Source of the DNA: Allium sativum
Lineage: Eukaryota; Streptophyta; Magnoliopsida; Asparagales; Amaryllidaceae
Length of the DNA: 64,000 bases
NCBI GenBank assembly: GCA_030737875.1
Contig: CM060919.1
Coordinates: 803,193,160 to 803,257,159 of the forward strand
Direction of reading: 5' to 3'
Shown in pieces: positions 58,543 through 64,000 of the stretch. Position numbers and translations under genes: made by a program. How positions within the stretch are numbered: the first letter of the stretch is position 1; the number at the start of each line of letters is the position of its first letter. The notes under the pieces are model-generated. The model made no database searches. It was not told where the DNA came from and saw only the letters and a program-made list of their open reading frames with translations.

Positions 58543-61057
58543 ACCACAACAAACCTAAATAACTAATATATAATATCCACAAAAATATTTAAATGCTTCC
58601 ATGCAACCAACAATTATTTTTAACAATTAAAAATAATTCTAAACAGTAAATTTGAGTGAGATTTACTCACCATGGTTTTTATTTTCGATCCGTTCAAATT
58701 TTTAGTTTAAATCGAACGGTGTTTGATTTAAATTAAAAATCCCAGTTGACTCCCAAAAATACGAAATCAATCCAAATGTGTAACCAATATACATATGAAG
58801 CCATCGCAACTCGTTTTTACTGTAATCTGTTGTCATATGAATTTTATAAGAGTGTTATAAGCTTTAAACAAATTAAATTTTCATTAAAATTTAATCATTT
58901 ACTTCGAATCAATTACCTAATGCCTTTTCCAATTTTCAAACATAACACTCCAGGAAATACATGCAACCATATCTACCTCATTAGCCACTAATCCCCTTCG
59001 AATTGCAGCCGCCTCAAACCTCCGACTCCATTGTGATTATGCTGCGCGCACACAGTATAATATTCGTATGAAGCCATCGCAACTTGTTTTTTTTGCAATC
59101 TGTTGTCATATGAATTTTATACGAGTGTTATAAGCTTTAAACAAATTAAATTTTCATTAAAGTTTAATCAATTAATTCGAATCAATTACCTAATGCCTTT
59201 TCCAATTTCGAACATAAAACTCCAGGAAATACATGCAACCATATCTACCTCATTAACTACTATTCCCCTTCGAATTGCAACCGCCTCAAACCTCCGACTC
59301 CATTGCGATTATGTTGCGCACACACAGTAATTCCCACTGCCATTTCTACTATAACTCGTTTCAAATATTCATGGGCCTTGCACAAATAAATTTTCTATAA
59401 CTTTTTATTATACTTGAATTAAATCTTTTATAAATAAAATTATATAACTTATACCGTACTGCCAAAAGAAAAACTCCCTGAACTCGATGCTTTGCTGCCA
59501 TACTTCTTCTTTACTGCTAAAGCATCAAACCAACAACTCCATTTATCCAGACCAACCTCTCCTCAAATTTACAAACCATTTTCCGGTCATCTTCATCCAT
59601 ACTTGCCAACATATATTATATACTGGACTCCTGAACATCTCACTGCCCTACCTCAAATCCTTCAGTTCCAATGACCACACCTCATCCTTTAATTAACAAA
59701 CCTGTGAAGCCATTTTAACTGTGTTGACCTTCCCAGTAACCAAAATCTGATACACTGACAAACTCCACTGTCTCAGACAATGAAGCTAGCGAGCTTCCCA
59801 TCATCACTTTTCTGCAGCCGTGCCCACCAATCTGAGCTCGAACTACAACACGCACAACAAATATTGCATCAATGTTGACCCTCGATTTCCCTCCAAAACC
59901 CCTCTTAACTTGCTACAACACTCCAAACTTGGATTCCCTAAACAAATCTTTGAACTCATGAGCGTCTTTTAGTTCAATGTTGATCTTCAGATCTCATCGC
60001 GATTTAACTTGCGATTTCCAATTTCGAATTTGAAATTCCCTAAAACCCCCAAATCAATCTTTGCGATGAAAACTTGATTCGCGATACTTTCCCGTTGACT
60101 GCTCTAACTGCTCCCGATTATCATTTCGCCAAACCCTATCTACTTCGCACCCTCCAGAGGAAGTCGCGACTTCCAGTCGTTCATGAGACGCAAAACCCTT
60201 CCAGGTTTAAATACATCGACGTCGAGTTTGAGGTAGTTCGCGATTTCAAATCATGGTTCCAGATTTCAATTCGATCCCCTCTTTTTTTTTCTTTAGATTT
60301 ATTTTGAATTCTTCGATCAATTTGGCTTATGGGGTTTTTATTTTATTTTTACTGGAGAAAAGGGATCGAATGGGGTAAACGAATTAGCAGACTTCGTTTT
60401 ATTTTGAGGATGGCAAAATGATGAGGCTGATGTTTATTTATAGATAGAAGAGGGAACAATGGGTGGGAGGACATAAATGCTTTGTTTTACTTCGTTATGA
60501 AGAAAGGAGACCATCTCTGTACGTGAAGTGAAGGAAGACAGCGATAAGTTACAGTGTCCTTTGTTAATTAACATAGAAAGGAAGGAAACCATTTTTAATT
60601 TATTTTATTTAAATTTCTTATTCGAACCAGTACGATTTTTATTCTGTTAAAAATACCTCGTGATTCTGAACTCCTTTCTGAACACAACAACTAGTATTTC
60701 TAAGGTTATACCCCTATTCTGAACACACAGGGACATGTTTCGAAGCTCTATTCGATTATATGGAGAAGATATAAATTTAAATCGATATAAACCAATTAAA
60801 TCTTTGAAAATAAATTAATATTATTATTCTAATTCAAACAGAAGTTTTGTGTTGATTATCTGAATTGAATTCAGTTTTAAATCCTGAATTCAATTAAATT
60901 CATTTTGGTATTACGATGATTATATATATTCGAAATAAATCGTATTTTGATTATTAAATCGATAACTTCATATAAAAATCGATTTATATTATCAACTCAA
61001 TATTTAAATCCATATTTAATCTTTAAAATTAACAGACAAAATTTCCGGGTCGTTACA
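54695..61057 (-). repeat. Element B 5' LTR, main segment
   Basis: This matches 28186-32054 joined to 46426-48303. It holds the unoccupied site of element C (58567-58571), a long TA run (about 58500-58540), a ~270-bp tandem duplication (58785-59328), extra sequence at about 59772-60165 and the promoter-region motif (60711-60732). No gene is seen. Confidence 0.88.
58785..59328 (-). repeat. ~270-bp tandem duplication in the B 5' LTR
   Basis: Two copies start ATGAAGCCATCGCAACT (58794, 59068) and end near CGCACACAGTA. The 3' LTR has one copy (46649-46910). Confidence 0.75.
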
Positions 61058-61062
61058 ACTCA

Positions 61063-61341
61063 TCCGATTATATATATAAATATATATATAAATAAATATA
61101 TATATATACATACACTTGCATTTTACTATCCAAATTCATTTGCTTGTAACTGCCTCGTACATTGACCGTTTTCAGCATATTATATATGAAAACGATTCAT
61201 AATTTCGCCACGAATCCAAATAAAAGATTTTCGTAGCCAAATTCCTAAAGCAAAGCAGTAAAAATCTCATTTTCTAGCCTTATTTTTAAATTTTTTATTT
61301 TTATTTATTGTTAATATTTATATCTTTTATGGGGTGTTACA
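61063..61341 (-). mobile_element. Element F, start of the 3' LTR in sense
   Basis: In sense it starts TGTAACACCCC at 61341. An AT-repeat-rich stretch lies at 61068-61110. It joins 1901 across the element B insertion. Confidence 0.65.
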
Positions 61342-61541
61342 TTCTCCCTCCCTTAAAATAGATTTCGCCCCGAAATTTGTTTGAAGGGGAGAAAAACAAA
61401 ACTCACTCAAAACATCCATGTTATTTTTAATTCATCATAATCATCCATGACTCGCAGTGGTTATGAACTGCAAACCTACTAAAGTGAGCTTTATCCTAGC
61501 CTGTAGGTGTAATAAATGATGCAATATGTATGCAAACAACC

Positions 61542-61586
<45 letters not shown>

Positions 61587-61651
61587 CTATATGAGTGCGC
61601 TTGTGAAATGGTGTTGGATTCATTTCCTAACATCTATTCTAGCAATCATGA
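61342..61651 (-). other. Element F interior fragment with PPT
   Basis: The PPT (61342-61358, sense TTTTAAGGGAGGGAGAA) stands directly before the LTR. The rest is non-coding with a TA run (61546-61583). Element E interrupts it. Confidence 0.6.
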
Positions 61652-64000
61652 TGTAACATCCCGTATTTTCTGGCTAATTATTTAAATTATTTTATTATTT
61701 AAAATATTGTTTTGAATTTAAATAATTGAATTTAACCATTTTATTTTGAATTTGTTATTAATTAATAATAAAATAATATTTTAATTCCAAAACGGTCGGA
61801 AAATGTTGTGTTTGCAATATAATGTGAATGGGCTGTTTAAAACGGTTTAATATTGTTTATATTGAAATTATATTAACGATTTCGTTTATTAAACGAGGTT
61901 GAACGTTTAATTTTTAATTTAATTATAAAACGAACTGCAGTGGCGTGGTAGTTCATAATATTGCGTTTTGAACTTTAAACGGCTGTATAGGATCCAATAT
62001 GAGTCGGATTTTCTCGAAACAAGAAACGTCCGAATCTGTTGGATAATATTTTTTTAATGGAGGAGAAAAATCGAGTTTTCATGTTGTCGATTTCGTTTTA
62101 TGTCCAAATCAAATTTTAAAATAGTCGCTATGGAATTCCTTTATACATTATATCGATTTATTATAGAAAATAAAGGATTTTTTTTAATTAAATATCGCTT
62201 TGGCTTGGATATCAACCCAGGATATTTTATTTTGGTAGTATATGAAATTCTGGTCGTATATGGCCAATTGTAATATTTTATTATTATTATATTGAGGTAT
62301 TTTTAAATTGATTTATTTTAATGTAAATTAGACCCTTAAAAAGGGAGTTAATTCAAACGGCCTTCGTTTTCGATGAAACAAATTTTATTGAGACCGTAAT
62401 AGCTAATTATTGCTAGATTTCAAGTTGCACGCAAATCGGAGCTATTCCGTGAGCGTGGCAAAATAAAATGCAAATAAAACGGCCATTTGGATGTGAACGA
62501 GCGCCGTTTGAGAAAACAGACTCGGAATTCGACGAAATAAGTTTTATTAGGACCGTAACATCAAACTATACTATGACGTCCATGACGAACGGAGCTTGTA
62601 TGACAGCACATGAGCGAATAAACAGAGTTCAGATATTGCGATAGACACGAAATAAAATATTGTTTGTTACATCAACGTAAAATATTATTATTTCTAATTA
62701 TAAATACACCTAATTCTTCAGCCTACTTCATTCATTCCCATCCAAACATTTTCCACTGTCCACAAATTTGTAGAAAAACCCTTATACACAAAATAAATTA
62801 TTTCTCCCAATCCGTCAGGAAATTGCCATTGGAATCTAAAGCAAAGTCGTATATCTTGTCGAGGTCTATATGCGGTAAAAATTTGGTGGTGGTTGGAGGC
62901 CTGTGGTGGCCGAAATGGCACAAAAACCGAGGAAAAATGCCTTCGTTCTTTTCTAAAATTAGAGCGAATGATCCAATTATAGATGTCCGGACCTAGGGGA
63001 AATCAAAGAGGAGATTTCAAGCTTCAATTTGGCATCGGTTGGGGGTCCCCCGGTGGTCGGAGGTGACTGTGGCGATGAGTTGATTGGAGTATCGTTTTTG
63101 GGGGGCTTGCGTTCGGTTGCGGCCTGTTTTTCGGTGGAGGAGGCGACAAAGGGGTCGGTGATCTGAAGCAAACTGGAAAGGGGAAGGAGGCCGATCGATA
63201 GGCGGTGGTGGTGCCACCTCAGGTATTCAGGCGACACGAACTGGTGAGATGAACAGAAAACAGCGGGCTTCGTATTTTTGGGTGGTACGACGTTTATTAG
63301 TGGTTGTTGCCGACGAGGCTTGTTGGAGGTGAAGTACAGAACGATGGTGCGTCTGGTGGGATGACTGGCCGACCGTCCGGTGATGACGAGGAGGCACAAC
63401 AGGCGTTCCAAGTGGGTGCGGTATTTGGAGGCATCGCATTTTTCCTTTGTTAAAGAAGGAATCGAGTTCAGGAAGTCCAGAACTGAAAACCGCGTGAGGC
63501 CACTATACTAGGATGACGTGGACTAACCTTTATAACAAGGTAATTAAGAGAATTAATTAATTATGTTTAATTAGTTGGTTAAATAATAGATTAATTTATA
63601 TATAATGGTAATGGATTGTTTCAGGGTTTAAAGGGAGAAGAATTTATCGGGTATCTGATGGTTGAAGACGTATTAGGAGATGCTAATCTGGTGATTAAGG
63701 CCTTTAATTGGGTAATTAGGAATTAATTAATTAATTATTAATTCAGTGATTAGTAAAGCAATTAATTTACTTTAAACTAAGTTAAATCTTGCATTGGCTA
63801 TAACTATTCCGTACGATATCATAAATTTGCAAAATTGGGTTCATTGGGATCGTGGCGACGGGCACTACGCTGTCAAGCTGGTCTGATCTGAAATGGAAGC
63901 AGTTGGAGATTCGTGTAATTTTAGATGTCAGTTTAAAATTATATGGTATAACGCATCAACCGTCAATCGTAAAAATGGTGAGTTAATTCTCACACTTTTC
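61652..64000 (+). mobile_element. Element E: LTR start, truncated by the window edge
   Basis: It begins TGTAACATCCCG. The sense is plus, from one ~190-bp module (61930-62145), paired TCGATGAAAC/TCGACGAAAT motifs (62370, 62529), GTGAGCGTGGCAAA between them and a TATA box (62698-62705). A block that is G-rich on plus (62870-63440) follows. The 144-residue minus frame at 62977-63411 is Pro/Thr/Ser-rich in part and has no recognised domain. The right end and TSD are not visible; the left candidate is CATGA. Confidence 0.65.
62698..62705 (+). promoter_or_regulatory. Possible TATA box of E (TATAAATA)
   Basis: ATTATAAATACACC stands ~30 bp before a CTTCATTCATT stretch that could hold the start of transcription. 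Confidence 0.45.

Larger units (their letters stand above)
1902..61057 (-). mobile_element. Element B: non-autonomous giant-LTR retrotransposon, host of nested A, C and D
   Basis: The element is bounded by the 5-bp TSD ACTCA (1897-1901, 61058-61062). Its LTRs begin TGTAACGACCC in the sense strand and end near CGGAATATTTCA or its diverged copy. Its own sequence is the 3' LTR (1902-1964, 27564-32054, 46426-48303), a 1,056-bp interior (48304-49359) and the 5' LTR (49360-50046, 54695-61057). The PBS (49346-49357) matches the initiator Met tRNA end, and the PPT is at 48304-48321. No gag, protease, RT or integrase is present, so it resembles the LARD class and would need proteins in trans (inference). 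LTR divergence is greater than in A, C or N, so B is the older insertion. Confidence 0.88.

Noticed and set aside
61546..61583. TA dinucleotide run as an origin or attachment site
   Set aside because: Similar TA runs occur at 5719-5738, 32002-32022 and 58500-58540. They behave as ordinary microsatellites.
62977..63411. 144-residue minus-strand reading frame in element E
   Set aside because: It is Pro/Ser/Thr-rich, has no recognisable domain, runs antisense to the inferred LTR direction and lies in a G/C-skewed block. Similar blocks in A, C and D also give spurious frames.

Overview
The window looks like plant nuclear heterochromatin, probably from a dicot. It is AT-rich, has no recognisable host gene, and is almost entirely LTR retrotransposons nested inside one another. 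The evidence is target-site duplications (TSDs), initiator-Met-tRNA primer binding sites (PBS), polypurine tracts (PPT) and, in two elements, Ty3/gypsy chromovirus coding remnants. No species can be named from sequence alone.

Nesting, outside to inside: (1) Element F (minus) is seen only as parts of its 3' LTR (1-1901 and 61063-61341) and the start of its interior (61342-61651). A possible Ty1/copia-like LTR fragment (plus) lies in the first ~1 kb. (2) Element B (minus, 1902-61057, TSD ACTCA) sits inside the F LTR. Its LTRs are ~6.4 and ~7.05 kb and flank an interior of only 1.06 kb without gag or pol. (3) B carries three insertions. Element A (minus, 1965-27558) is a chromovirus with 5.3-kb LTRs and a broken gag-pol. 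Element C (plus, 32055-46420, TSD TATAT) has 6.7-kb LTRs and a 1.03-kb non-coding interior, and its two LTRs are nearly identical. D (plus, 50047-54689, TSD TATGA) is a solo LTR. (4) Element N (plus, 17150-27444, TSD CTCAC) sits inside the 5' LTR of A. It is an internally deleted, rearranged chromovirus. (5) Element E (plus, from 61652) is an LTR running off the right edge. The second LTR of B preserves the empty sites for A, C and D, and the 3' LTR of A preserves the empty site for N, so the map is internally checked.

The main observation concerns the giant LTRs of A, B, C, D and, where visible, E. They belong to different elements but share an ordered set of non-coding blocks: a ~190-bp module, paired upstream motifs at fixed spacing, a promoter-region palindrome, a three-hairpin block near the LTR end and a hairpin just after the PBS. 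Several stems appear to be kept by compensatory base changes. The same LTRs are strewn with short perfect inverted repeats. Elements A and N also show a GT donor inside the LTR and a polypyrimidine-AG acceptor immediately before the gag ATG. Splicing between them would remove the PBS and post-PBS region from a gag mRNA. A reasonable reading (inference) is one group of retroelements in which coding members of type A supply proteins for members such as B and C, which keep only cis-acting RNA. All alignments here were made by eye.
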